Source: Bacillus sp. AFS073361
Lineage (GTDB): Bacteria > Bacillota > Bacilli > Bacillales > Cytobacillaceae
Length of the DNA stretch: 50,354 nucleotides
Assembly (NCBI RefSeq): GCF_002567005.1
Contig: NZ_NUZU01000037.1
Coordinates: forward strand, 36,262 to 86,615
Reading direction: 5' to 3'
Of this stretch, positions 35,552-44,598 are shown piece after piece (within the stretch, counting starts at the first letter, position 1; each line of letters begins with the position of its first letter). The position numbers and the translations under genes are program-made. Below the pieces are notes generated by a model. It saw nothing but the letters and a program-made list of their open reading frames with translations. It searched no databases and was not told where the DNA came from.

Positions 35552-36100
35552 TTGGATAGGAAAATTTTAATTATTACAGGGGACATGGCAGAGTCTCAAG
35601 AAGTTATGTACCCCTTACATCGGTTACAAGAGGAAGGATATACGGTTCATATTGCTGCACCAACAAAAAAGGTCATTCAAACTGTTGTTCATGATTTTGA
35701 ACCAGGAATTGATACTTTTACAGAAAAACTTGGATACCGTGTAGAAGCGAATCTCGCTTTTAGCGAAGTTAATCCGAGTGAATATGAAGGCGCTGTCATT
35801 CCTGGTGGAAGAGCTCCTGAATATATTCGAAATGATAAATCTTTTAATGAAATTGTGAAACATTTTGTAGAGTCTAATAAACCATTAGCCTTCGAATGTC
35901 ATGCAGCAATTGCTCTTATTCCGTTAGGCTATCTAAAAGGAAAACGATGTGCAGCATTTTGGTCTTTAGAGCCAGACTTAAAGGCTGCGGGAGCAACGTT
36001 TGTTGATGAAAAAGTGGTTGTAGATGGAAACTTTGTTACATCACGCGCATGGATTGATCATCCCGAATTTATAAAGGAATTTATAAAACTACTAAAATAA
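35552..36100 (+). CDS. DJ-1/PfpI-family protein
   Basis: 182 aa alpha/beta protein of the DJ-1/PfpI superfamily. The nucleophile-elbow cysteine is C116 in AFECHAAIAL; PGGRAPEYIR precedes it. Relatives are glyoxalases/deglycases, isocyanide hydratases or chaperone-like; the substrate here is unknown. Strong AGGAAGGAGG precedes the TTG start. It is the first gene after the sigma-54 promoter and so part of that regulon, perhaps protecting against reactive carbonyls made by the pathway (inference). Confidence 0.85.
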   Translation: MDRKILIITGDMAESQEVMYPLHRLQEEGYTVHIAAPTKKVIQTVVHDFEPGIDTFTEKLGYRVEANLAFSEVNPSEYEGAVIPGGRAPEYIRNDKSFNEIVKHFVESNKPLAFECHAAIALIPLGYLKGKRCAAFWSLEPDLKAAGATFVDEKVVVDGNFVTSRAWIDHPEFIKEFIKLLK

Positions 36101-36157
36101 CTGTAGTGAATTTTCTTAGAATTTAATTTTCGTAAAATAATACCGGGAGGAATTGAA

Positions 36158-37174
36158 ATGTTTAAAACTGCTAATGGAGAAGAAATTTTTGTTATTGATG
36201 CACATATAGCCCTATGGGATGGAAGTCCAGAAAACCAATTAAATCGACATGGTGAAGAATTTATTAGTTGTTTTTATGACTACCATAAAGATCATACTCC
36301 TAAAGATCTTTTATGGCCTTATGAAAAGTTTAGAAAAATGAATCCTGTTGATTTAGTTAATGATGTTTTAGTAAAAGGCTACGCAGACATGGCTATTTTT
36401 CAACCCGTTTGGCTTAATGAATTTTATAAAAATGGATTCGGAGATTTTGAAGCCAATGACCGCTTAGCTAAACAGTATAAAAATCGTTTTATCTGTAACG
36501 GTACGCTTGATCCTCGACACGGTGAACTTGGCCTAGAAAAATTAGAAGAAAATATAGAAAAGTATGGTTGGCAAGGTATTAAACTTTATACCGCTGACTG
36601 GTATGGGCAATCAAAAGGTTATAAATTATCAGAACCTCGGACTAAGAGATATCTTGAGAAATGTATCGAACTAGGAATTAAAAATATTCATGTTCATAAA
36701 GGACCAACAGTTACTCCTTTAAATAGAGATGCTTTTGATGTTGCTGACGTAGACGATGCAGCTAGTTGTTATCCTGAATTAAATTTTATAGTAGAGCATT
36801 GCGGCCTTCCTAGATTAGAAGATTTTTGTTGGATCGCTACTCAGGAAAAAAATGTGTATGCCGGATTGGCTGTGGTTATGCCGTTCATTCACGATAGACC
36901 TCGATATTTTGCAGAAATCATAAGTGAGTTACTTTACTGGGTAGGTGAAGACAGAATTCTATTTGGTAGTGATTATGCGATTTGGGAACCAGGTTGGCTA
37001 ATTGAGAAATTTATGGCCTTTGAATTACCTGATGATATTGCTCAAGAGACAGGAGCTAAGTTGGATCTAAATGTAAAGAAGAAAATTTTAGGCCAAAACG
37101 CGGCTGCCCTCTATAACATTGATATTGAAACACAGAAAGCACTATTACGTAAGGAAAAATTAGCTGTTCTATAA
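36158..37174 (+). CDS. Amidohydrolase-2 family protein, propane-operon type
   Basis: 338 aa TIM-barrel of the amidohydrolase-2 family. It has IHVHKGPTVTPLNRDAFDVA, VEHCGLPRLEDFCWIA and GSDYAIWEPGWLIEKF, which in my recollection are shared with the amidohydrolase of actinobacterial propane monooxygenase (prm/mim) operons. The N-terminal metal motif DxHxH reads D14-A-H16-I-A18, so the second His is replaced by Ala and metal binding may differ. Its biochemical role is unknown even in those operons. The genes before and after share one transcript. GGGAGG precedes ATG 36158. Confidence 0.75.
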   Translation: MFKTANGEEIFVIDAHIALWDGSPENQLNRHGEEFISCFYDYHKDHTPKDLLWPYEKFRKMNPVDLVNDVLVKGYADMAIFQPVWLNEFYKNGFGDFEANDRLAKQYKNRFICNGTLDPRHGELGLEKLEENIEKYGWQGIKLYTADWYGQSKGYKLSEPRTKRYLEKCIELGIKNIHVHKGPTVTPLNRDAFDVADVDDAASCYPELNFIVEHCGLPRLEDFCWIATQEKNVYAGLAVVMPFIHDRPRYFAEIISELLYWVGEDRILFGSDYAIWEPGWLIEKFMAFELPDDIAQETGAKLDLNVKKKILGQNAAALYNIDIETQKALLRKEKLAVL

Positions 37175-37205
37175 TAGAAATCAGTTTAGGAAAGGAGAAT
37201 TCCAA

Positions 37206-37892
37206 TTGCGACATCACGAAATAGTTATGGAGAAACTTAATTTAGTATACGACCCTGAGCTTGACAAGTCTGTTGTAGAGATGAATTTCATAGATGAAGT
37301 GAATATTGAAGGAGATAATGTCAGTGTTTCAATGCGTCTTCCCACTTATTGGTGTTCTCCAAATTTCGCTTTTATAATGGCCGAAGACATCAGGGATCGA
37401 GTAATGGAAATTCCCTGGGTAAAAAACTTCAATTTTAATCTTAAAGATCATTCTGCTTCAGAGGCAATAAATAAAGGAGTGGCTGAAGGAAAATCATTCA
37501 GTGAAGTTTTTAGTGATATGGCATCAGGAGATTTAAATGAAGTGCGGAAAAAGTTCCAAATCAAATCGTATATTGCAAGACAAGAGAAGCTACTTCGTGA
37601 CTTGATTAACTTTGGAATGGATAAGGAATTATTAAGCCTTACTATAAATGAACTAGAATCCCATTCTGCTATTCAAGATAGAGCAGTTTTAAATCGTTAT
37701 TTAACCCTTAATAAAGATTTAGGATTAAGTAGTCATCCTAATGATTTAGCTTTTAAAAAGCATACAGGAGAAAGAATCGAACCGTTAGAACTTAAAGACT
37801 ATCTATTAGAAGCTAGAAGAACACGTATGTCAATGGAGTTTAATGGTATCTATTGTCGTGGCCTACTGGATACACGTTATCAAACAAAATAA
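37206..37892 (+). CDS. MIP18/DUF59-like metal-cluster assembly protein
   Basis: 228 aa. The first 100 residues follow the MIP18/DUF59 fold: YDPELDKSVVEMNFI, VSMRLPTYWCSPNFAFIMAEDI with its cysteine, then VKNFNFNLKDH. The C-terminal 120 residues form helices with a final SMEFNGIYCRGLLDTRYQ. A protein with this same two-part build occurs in propane monooxygenase operons, presumably for iron or Fe-S insertion (inference). TTG 37206 has AAAGGAG upstream. Confidence 0.72.
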   Translation: MRHHEIVMEKLNLVYDPELDKSVVEMNFIDEVNIEGDNVSVSMRLPTYWCSPNFAFIMAEDIRDRVMEIPWVKNFNFNLKDHSASEAINKGVAEGKSFSEVFSDMASGDLNEVRKKFQIKSYIARQEKLLRDLINFGMDKELLSLTINELESHSAIQDRAVLNRYLTLNKDLGLSSHPNDLAFKKHTGERIEPLELKDYLLEARRTRMSMEFNGIYCRGLLDTRYQTK

Positions 37893-37915
37893 TCAGAAAA
37901 AGGAGATGGAAATGA

Positions 37916-38941
37916 ATGAAAGCAGCACGATTATATGAATATAACAAACCATTAGTTATTGAAGAGGTCCCCAATCCAGTGATAACCGACCCGACGGATG
38001 TCATTATTAAAGTTGCTGGCGCTGGGGTTTGTCATACCGATTTACATTTAATAGAAGGCGTATGGGCTGAAACCTTAGAAACTGAATTGCCTCATATTAT
38101 TGGACATGAAAATGCTGGATGGGTTCATGAAGTGGGTTCCGCTGTTACTGATTTTAAAGTTGGAGATCCAGTAATTCTTCATCCTGTATCTAGTTGTGGA
38201 AAATGTTTGAGTTGTAGAGCTGGAGAAGATATGCATTGTGAAAAATTAAAATTTTCCGGACTTACCGTTGATGGAGGATATGCAGAATACCTAAAAACTT
38301 CTGAACGTGCACTAATTAAATTACCTGATATTGTGGATCCTGCGGATGTAGCTCCATTCGCAGATGCAGGCATTACAGCTTATCGTGCGGTTCGTAAAGC
38401 AGCACCATTAGCTATGCCTGGAACTAAAGTTGTGATGATCGGGATGGGCGGACTTGGACATATTGGTGTACAAATCATGCGCGAACTTGGAAACGCTGAC
38501 ATTATCACTGTTGATAGAGATGAAGCACGTTTAAATGCGACGTTGGAATTAGGAGCATCCAACGCAGTAAAAGCAGACCATAACATGATTCCAAACATAA
38601 AAATATTAACAGAAGACAAAGGACCCGATATCATTATAGACTTTGTGGGATCGGACCAAACCCATGCTGATAGTATGAAGATGCTTCGAAAGGGTGGGCA
38701 TTATTTTGTGGTTGGTTATGGTGGAACTGTAAACGTCCCATCTTTAAATATTATAAATAATGAATATAGCATTGTTGGTAGCTTAGTTGGTAACTATAAC
38801 GAATTGTACGAACTTATGGTACTGTTTGGTCGAGGTAAAGTAAAACTTCACTCTACTAAGTTTCCTTTTGATCAAGTGAACGAAGTTCTACAATTACTCC
38901 ATGAAGGTAAAATAAATGGCCGAGCTATCTTAGTACCATAA
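37916..38941 (+). CDS. Zinc-dependent alcohol dehydrogenase
   Basis: 341 aa MDR-family NAD(P) alcohol dehydrogenase. Catalytic zinc ligands C39 and H64-E65; structural zinc C94, C97, C100, C108 in CGKCLSCRAGEDMHC; nucleotide motif GMGGLGHIGVQI. The operon context suggests oxidation of a secondary or short-chain alcohol. Last gene of the operon, followed by a hairpin terminator. AAGGAG precedes ATG 37916. Confidence 0.9.
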   Translation: MKAARLYEYNKPLVIEEVPNPVITDPTDVIIKVAGAGVCHTDLHLIEGVWAETLETELPHIIGHENAGWVHEVGSAVTDFKVGDPVILHPVSSCGKCLSCRAGEDMHCEKLKFSGLTVDGGYAEYLKTSERALIKLPDIVDPADVAPFADAGITAYRAVRKAAPLAMPGTKVVMIGMGGLGHIGVQIMRELGNADIITVDRDEARLNATLELGASNAVKADHNMIPNIKILTEDKGPDIIIDFVGSDQTHADSMKMLRKGGHYFVVGYGGTVNVPSLNIINNEYSIVGSLVGNYNELYELMVLFGRGKVKLHSTKFPFDQVNEVLQLLHEGKINGRAILVP

Positions 38942-38957
38942 AACTGAACATTTCTTG

Positions 38958-38992
38958 AGGACAGACGCTAGAAATTACGTCTGTCCTTAATT
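38958..38992 (+). terminator. Terminator of the sigma-54 operon
   Basis: AGGACAGACG and CGTCTGTCCT, perfect 10-bp stem with a 10-nt loop and a short T tail. Confidence 0.7.
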
Positions 38993-39207
38993 CTAAAAAG
39001 GTAGTTATTCACCGAAAAGTCTGCAGGATTATGTCAAGTTCTAAAAAATAAAGAATAGGAATTTTATCTGATGACAGCTGTAATCCTAGGATAGCCATAG
39101 GTCTAAACTGTCTACACAAAAGGAATAATATCACTTCTCTGAAATGACTTTGTGATTTTTTTATTTTATAAATTTATATAATTCACAACATTTTTCGTGT
39201 AAGTACT

Positions 39208-41235
39208 TTATGTAGTAAACGTAGTAACATTCCCTTGATTTTTAAGTTCATTAAGACGCGAGAGCTTTCGGTATATTGTACTTCGATGTATTCCTAGTCT
39301 TTTAGCAGCCTCTTTAACATTACCATTTACGTCATCAAGCACCTTTAATATAGTCTGTAGTTCCTGATCTTTTAAAAGTTGGATATTAGTTTTGGAATCA
39401 TATTGTGGGGTTAAGAGAGATTGCCCATATTTAGTATTGTTATGATTTGAAGTATTATAGTCATGCTGTTTATTGTTTTTATGATCAATAATTTCTTTTG
39501 GAAGATCAGAAATAGTTATTGGATTATTATCTAGTACTTTCACAACCATTTTATAAACGAAATTTCGCAGTTCTCGAACATTCCCAGGCCATTCGTATTG
39601 TTCAAGGAATTGTAATGCTTCATTATCGATCTTAAGTTGGGGGCGTCCCATCTGCCTACAAACGTTTTTTAACAAATGGTCTAGTAGCAGAGGAATATCT
39701 TCCGATCTACCACGCAATGGTGGGATCTGTAGCGAAAGAATGTTCAGTCGATAATAAAGATCAAGACGAAATGTTCCCTCTTGTGAAGCTTTTTTTAAAT
39801 CACGGTTGGTAGCTGCAATAACTCTTACATTTAATTTCATAGGCTTCTTACCACCAAGGCGAACAATTTCTCCTTCTTCAAGAACTCGTAGTAAAATGGT
39901 TTGCAAATTTAACGGCATTTCCCCTATTTCATCTAGAAATATAGTTCCGCCTTCGGCCTGTTGGAATTTCCCTGATCTTCCTCCCTTTTGTCCTCCTGTA
40001 AAGGTTCCCTCTTCATAACCAAATAATTCACTCTCTGCAAGGTCTTTTTGAATTGCCCCACAGTTAACAGCAATAAAGGGTCCTGAAGAACGAGAACTAG
40101 CAGCATGAATAGATTGTGCGAATAATTCCTTTCCGGTTCCGCTTTCTCCTTCAATAAGTACCGGTAAATTTAGGTCTGCAATAGTACGAGCTTCTGAAAT
40201 CACAGATTGAAAATCTTTAGATTCACCAATAAGATTTAAGAAAGAATATTTTACATTATTTTCAGAAATCTTCGCGGAAACCTTTGGTGAAATAGCCTGT
40301 ACAACGGATCCGATTCGTTTATTCCTATAATAAAAAGGAACTAATTCGAACCACCAACCTTCACTTTTTTTCGACTGCCATCTTTGCTCATTTATTAAAT
40401 TTAGATTTTCTAGATCAGTTATACAGTTGCTATTGTCCTCGACCCATCCATTTGCATAAAAAAGATGGTTAGCCTTTATTACTTGACCTGCACGATCAAG
40501 TATTGCTGTTACTCTATTTGGGTTTCTAATACTTGATTCAATATAATGGTCCAATAACTTATACCGTTCAAGTTCAAGTATATTAAGAAGTTTCCCTTCA
40601 ATGGTCTGTGCTATTGAAATAGCAGTAGACAACGAGTGAGGATGTATCAGCCTCCATTCCCCTGTTAAATTAATTACTCCAATAATTTCATTTGTTGCAG
40701 GATCTCTAATAGGAGCGGCTGAACATGTCCAATTATGGACGGGTTCACAAAAATGCTCACTAGCAAAAACTTGCATAGGAGAACCTGTAGCGAGAGCAGT
40801 ACCAATACCATTAGTTCCAATATTATTTTCTAACCATGAAGTTCCAACTGTAAAATTCATTCTTTCCGCTGCCCTTTTAAGCAACGAATCTCCTTCTAAA
40901 TCAATAATTTCTCCATTATTATTGCAAAAAACCACTAGATGACCTGAGTCGATAGCTACTTCTTTTAATTCTGAAAATATAGGTTTTATAATGGAATAAA
41001 GAGGCATAGACGATTTATATTCTAAAATCTTTTCCTCTGTTAAAGTAAATGGGGCTATTCCTCTTATCGGATTGATACCATGTTCTAAGGAACGAATCCA
41101 TGATTGCTGGGTTAGAGGTCTCACTTTTACATCCAATTCTTTTCCGGAAATAAAATTTCCCCAAACTTTTGAAAGCCTCACTTTTTCATCGGTTGGAGAT
41201 TCGTTAACATTTAATGAAATAAATTGACTTTTCAT
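39208..41235 (-). CDS. AcoR-like sigma-54 enhancer-binding activator
   Basis: 675 aa. N-terminal GAF-type sensor (about 80-215, with NIGTNGIGTALATGSPMQVF), a PAS-like region (235-320), the AAA+ sigma-54 domain, and a C-terminal Fis-type helix-turn-helix (AAKRLGIHRSTIYRKLSRL). Walker A GESGTGKE at 363-370, Walker B FLDEIGEM at 433-440. The sigma-54 contact loop, usually GAFTGA, is GTFTGG at 410-415. It is convergent with the operon at 35.5-38.9 kb and is its obvious activator; the effector is unknown. Confidence 0.9.
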   Translation of the reverse strand: MKSQFISLNVNESPTDEKVRLSKVWGNFISGKELDVKVRPLTQQSWIRSLEHGINPIRGIAPFTLTEEKILEYKSSMPLYSIIKPIFSELKEVAIDSGHLVVFCNNNGEIIDLEGDSLLKRAAERMNFTVGTSWLENNIGTNGIGTALATGSPMQVFASEHFCEPVHNWTCSAAPIRDPATNEIIGVINLTGEWRLIHPHSLSTAISIAQTIEGKLLNILELERYKLLDHYIESSIRNPNRVTAILDRAGQVIKANHLFYANGWVEDNSNCITDLENLNLINEQRWQSKKSEGWWFELVPFYYRNKRIGSVVQAISPKVSAKISENNVKYSFLNLIGESKDFQSVISEARTIADLNLPVLIEGESGTGKELFAQSIHAASSRSSGPFIAVNCGAIQKDLAESELFGYEEGTFTGGQKGGRSGKFQQAEGGTIFLDEIGEMPLNLQTILLRVLEEGEIVRLGGKKPMKLNVRVIAATNRDLKKASQEGTFRLDLYYRLNILSLQIPPLRGRSEDIPLLLDHLLKNVCRQMGRPQLKIDNEALQFLEQYEWPGNVRELRNFVYKMVVKVLDNNPITISDLPKEIIDHKNNKQHDYNTSNHNNTKYGQSLLTPQYDSKTNIQLLKDQELQTILKVLDDVNGNVKEAAKRLGIHRSTIYRKLSRLNELKNQGNVTTFTT

Positions 41236-41740
41236 TCTATATCACCTCTTATAAAAATTAGGGATAGTGTATACGCTTACATTTTTTGTTATAAAGTGCG
41301 TTAAATAAGAAAAGAGGATTGTTTAGAAATATTCGTTTATTAGGACAATGTAAATTTTTAATGAAATCAGTCGACAATAATTATAAGCTAAAATTCAACA
41401 AAATTCAAAAAAATTTGAATTTATACAGCGACTTCAGCAGCATCCATCAAATTCAGCAGTGTGAGAAGAAATAAAAATAAGAATAGGAACATACCCGACA
41501 GTAAGAAATTTGCTCAGGATTGAGAATCAGCACAAAAGGCATTTATGGCAGTTGTTGCCGCGATAGCGTTAATGAAGGATCCTCTAAAACAACAACAGAC
41601 CGGAGTAGCTTTGTTTGGACGAATGGGAAGATGTTAATCGGATGTTTTAGTGTACCTAAGAGCATGGAAAATTCCCGGCTACGCCATGAATCGTGTCGCT
41701 CGCTATGTATTGCTCCTAATGACTAAAAGTGTGTTGGCGG

Positions 41741-41769
41741 CTTTTTAGGGGCATCGGACCCCTAAAAAG
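41741..41769. repeat. Hairpin a
   Basis: CTTTTTAGGGG and CCCCTAAAAAG, 11-bp perfect stem with a CATCGGA loop. Confidence 0.8.
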
Positions 41770-41954
41770 GCCGACTGCCTCCATGCTGACGCAAGGAGAC
41801 AGTACGCTCTTTTTCTTCGAAGTCTTTCTTCGAAATTCTATTGAATAAAAATCGCTTTTCTTAATTGAAAAGCTCTTGCATCGAGCCTCTCCTTTCAACC
41901 GATGCTTCTACCTTTCTGCAGCTGTTCGCATCGGATGCTCAGACCATGTTTTTT

Positions 41955-41988
41955 TAATGGCAAAAGGGCATCGAACCCTTTGCCATTA
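41955..41988. repeat. Hairpin b
   Basis: TAATGGCAAAAGGG pairs with CCCTTTGCCATTA (one bulged A) with loop CATCGAA, nearly the same loop as hairpin a. Confidence 0.8.
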
Positions 41989-42128
41989 GGCGTCTTATAC
42001 CTCTGGATAGTGACTGCCACGCTCGGACGGAAGTAGCCTTCTTTGTTCTCTCAATTATAATGAGTGGGCTTATGACCGTGTGAAGGGCAGCGCCAGGCAA
42101 ACAAAATAGGCAAAGCCAAGTAGGCTAA

Positions 42129-42166
42129 GGGTCAGTAAGGAAGCAAAAACGCTTCCCAACTGACCC
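42129..42166. repeat. Hairpin c
   Basis: GGGTCAGT...GGAAGC and GCTTCC...ACTGACCC, a two-part stem around AAAAAC. Confidence 0.8.
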
Positions 42167-42198
42167 AAAGTCATTGGGCTTCACTCGATTTTGAACGA

Positions 42199-42223
42199 CA
42201 ACGGGCAAAAAGCAGGCCCGTTG
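42199..42223. repeat. Hairpin d
   Basis: CAACGGGC and GCCCGTTG, 8-bp GC-rich stem with a 9-nt loop. Confidence 0.8.
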
Positions 42224-42318
42224 CCTATGCCTGACTGGCAAGCTGCTTCTTCGTAAGCTAACCTTCGCCCGGTTTGCGCCTATCATTGCTTCCTTCTCAA
42301 ACAAAGAAAGTGTTACAT

Positions 42319-42453
42319 ATGGAAAAAGTTTACGAAATTCAACGCATTAAACAAGTGATTCAGGGGATAGAAGGAGGAGAACGATATAACACAGGTTGCC
42401 TTGAAGATTGCACCCAGCAATGGGTGAAGGAATATGTTACCAAAAATGATTAA
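42319..42453 (+). CDS. 44-aa unknown peptide, doubtful
   Basis: MEKVYEIQRIKQVIQGIEGG then a CLEDC motif and QQWVKEYVTKND. A weak AAAGAAAG lies upstream. It borders the structured region and may be a fragment of its element. No family recognised. Confidence 0.35.
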   Translation: MEKVYEIQRIKQVIQGIEGGERYNTGCLEDCTQQWVKEYVTKND

Positions 42454-42530
42454 TAAAATGGATTAAAAATGCCTTGGTTTAGTCGTGTTGGACCTTTCGA
42501 ACATTTTAATTTTTAATGATGGGTAGAAAA

Positions 42531-42568
42531 AAGCACCCTCCTTACAGTTAAGCGAAGGTGCTTCTTTT
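42531..42568. terminator. Hairpin terminator
   Basis: AAGCACC and GGTGCTT followed by CTTTTCT. Confidence 0.55.
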
Positions 42569-42717
42569 CTAATAGGTTTTGTAAAGCAACATTGTAAATG
42601 TAAGCTTATTCTTAATTGTTTAATTCCGAAATTGTTATTGGTGGATCTGGTACGCCACCGCCACCTTAAAAACTTTATAAAAGAAAGACAAACTATTCAT
42701 TATTAAGGGGGATGAAA

Positions 42718-43002
42718 ATGGAGCATATTGTAATTACTGCTGTATTAAAACCAAAAGAAGGCCTGCAGGGGCAACTATTATCAGAACTCAAAAAGGTCCA
42801 AGCTGCATCAAGGGAAGAGGCGGGTTGTATAAAGTATGACTTGCACCAATCTGAAGACCAAACTTTTGTTTTATATGAAGTGTGGAAGGATGAGGAAGCG
42901 CTGGAACACCATATTCAGTCGGCTCATTATCAGGAATACAGGAACAATATTGCAGACCTTGTATCAACTAGAGAAGTGTATAAGCTAAAGATAATGGAAT
43001 AA
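42718..43002 (+). CDS. ABM-domain quinol monooxygenase-like protein
   Basis: 94 aa ferredoxin-like fold of the antibiotic biosynthesis monooxygenase family (YgiN type), acting as a dimer on quinols or similar. VITAVLKPKEG, EEAGCIKYDLHQSEDQT, FVLYEVWKDEEALEHHIQS and HYQEY are typical. I chose ATG 42718 because AAGGGGG ends only at 42711; ATG 42712 would be too close. It precedes ArsR-LLM genes of flavin redox type. Confidence 0.85.
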   Translation: MEHIVITAVLKPKEGLQGQLLSELKKVQAASREEAGCIKYDLHQSEDQTFVLYEVWKDEEALEHHIQSAHYQEYRNNIADLVSTREVYKLKIME

Positions 43003-43032
43003 GTTTACAAAGATGGAGTGGCGGAACCGTCG

Positions 43033-43060
43033 GAAAAACCTGTTATATGCAGGTTTTTTA
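43033..43060 (+). terminator. Terminator after the ABM gene
   Basis: AAAAACCTG and CAGGTTTTTT around TTATATG. Confidence 0.85.
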
Positions 43061-43236
43061 GTCGTCTTTTTTAAGATGGGAGTTTTTCGCCGTATCTCCT
43101 TCGAAACAAATCTTTTGATTTGGACGGACCAGATGGCTAATATATTAATATCGCGAATTACCGATTTGGCGTTATACTTTCAGATCATCTATCCAGCTTC
43201 CATTGGGATAGTGATAATCGATATAGAAAGAGGCAA

Positions 43237-43584
43237 ATGACATTGAAGCAGGAATTGGAACGCTTAAATGATGAACAAGCCGTTGAAATTTTTAAGGCAT
43301 TGTCGAACCAGACGAGGGTGAGCATTCTTCAAATGTTAAAAGATCCCGACAGTCATTTTTCACCGCAAGCCCATATTATTGCTGATGAAGGATTTGAAGG
43401 CGGGGTTTGCGTAGGGGATATCCGAAGCAAGGCCGGGATTTCGCAATCCACTACTTCACAGTATTTATCGATTCTGCTGCAAAGCAGACTGGTTGAAATG
43501 AAGCGAATCGGACAATGGACGTATTATCGCCGTAATGAGGAGACGATTAAAAAGTTCGAAAAATACATTGGTACAAAAATATAA
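43237..43584 (+). CDS. ArsR/SmtB-family regulator
   Basis: 115 aa winged helix: EIFKALSNQTRVSILQML, then VGDIRSKAGISQSTTSQYLSILL and WTYYRRNEE. A cysteine precedes the recognition region (GGVCVGDI), but the usual metal-site CxC is absent, so it may sense redox or small molecules. AAAGAGG precedes ATG 43237. It is 11 nt upstream of the LLM gene and probably represses the operon. Confidence 0.88.
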   Translation: MTLKQELERLNDEQAVEIFKALSNQTRVSILQMLKDPDSHFSPQAHIIADEGFEGGVCVGDIRSKAGISQSTTSQYLSILLQSRLVEMKRIGQWTYYRRNEETIKKFEKYIGTKI

Positions 43585-43595
43585 GGAGAATTGAA

Positions 43596-44561
43596 GTGAG
43601 TTTATTACAGCATCGAGCATTTAACAGGTTGTACCAACAGGATAAAATGACGCTTGGTTTCGCGATTCCGACGGCAAGGATGTCCAAATATCCGATTATG
43701 GAGAATCAGCTGTCGCTTGCCCGCAAAATTGAAGACCATGGTTTCGCGGCATTGTGGCTTCGGGACGTTACGATTCAGAATTTGAATATTGATGATAATG
43801 GTCAAATGTATGATGTATGGATTTATTTGACCTATCTTGCGGCCCATACCAAGGATATTGCACTTGGGACGGCGAGTGTGGTCCTCCCGCTGCGCCATCC
43901 TGTCCGAGTGGCAAAGGAAGCATCATCTATTGACCGGTTGTTTCCTGAACGCCTGATCATGGGAGTGGCTTCAGGAGACCGGGATAAAGATTTCACAGCT
44001 TTGGGAATATCCAAGCTGGAAAGTGGAGGGCTGTTTAAAAAGAATTATGCATTCCTTGAACGGCTGTTAAAGGAGGACAATCCGACAATCAACAGCGATT
44101 TAGGCATCATCGATGGAACGGATATGAGAATGATCCCCAAACCTTTTTCTTCGATTCCGACCATGGTGACAGGATTCAGCAATCAATCGATTGAATGGAT
44201 CGCCCAGAATGGGGACGGCTGGATCCAGTACCCGAGGATTTTCCCACAACAAACTCAATTGATTAACGAATATCGCGAGTTGTCGGAAATTCACGCTCCA
44301 GGAGTGTTTAAACCTTTCACTCAGACTTTATTTATCGATTTATCGGAAAATGCCGATTCGTTTCCTGTTCCGATTCCGTTAGGATTTCGTGTAGGGCGCA
44401 AACAGTTATTAGAAATTCTATATCAATTTCAATCCATTGGTGTCAATCACCTGGCATTTGTATTGTATTTTTCAAAGCGCCCTCCCGAGGAAGTCATCCA
44501 GGAGCTTGGAGAGTTTGTGTTGCCTTACTTTCCGACGCATAAAATTCCAGTATTAGATTAG
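43596..44561 (+). CDS. Luciferase-like (LLM) flavin oxidoreductase
   Basis: 321 aa TIM-barrel of the bacterial luciferase superfamily (FMN/F420-type). It has [42 protein letters not shown] and [12 protein letters not shown]. It fits the Bacillus type of LLM that includes YhhN-like luciferase-type oxidoreductases; the substrate is unknown. GGAG precedes the GTG start, and the gene is coupled to arsR (11 nt). Confidence 0.85.
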   Translation: MSLLQHRAFNRLYQQDKMTLGFAIPTARMSKYPIMENQLSLARKIEDHGFAALWLRDVTIQNLNIDDNGQMYDVWIYLTYLAAHTKDIALGTASVVLPLRHPVRVAKEASSIDRLFPERLIMGVASGDRDKDFTALGISKLESGGLFKKNYAFLERLLKEDNPTINSDLGIIDGTDMRMIPKPFSSIPTMVTGFSNQSIEWIAQNGDGWIQYPRIFPQQTQLINEYRELSEIHAPGVFKPFTQTLFIDLSENADSFPVPIPLGFRVGRKQLLEILYQFQSIGVNHLAFVLYFSKRPPEEVIQELGEFVLPYFPTHKIPVLD

Positions 44562-44598
44562 TTTTTTAAAAAAATTAGATAGGGAAGAAGATGAACTT

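Larger units (their letters stand above)
41236..42318. other. Gene-free structured region
   Basis: More than 1 kb without a convincing gene. The first part is AT-rich, with AAATTCAAA/TTTGAATTT at 41401-41422. From about 41550 GC rises (two lines at 42061 and 42181 are each 53% by hand count), and strong hairpins occur at 41741, 41955, 42129 and 42199. It resembles a mobile-element, plasmid or structured-RNA remnant; I cannot name it. Confidence 0.5.

Noticed and set aside
41520..41726. 68-codon forward frame in the structured region
   Set aside because: No ribosome site or family pattern; an overlapping frame with MAVVAAIALMKDP is equally open for a short stretch.
43013..43240. 75-codon forward frame between the ABM and ArsR genes
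   Set aside because: It runs straight through the terminator hairpin at 43033-43060 and has no ribosome site.
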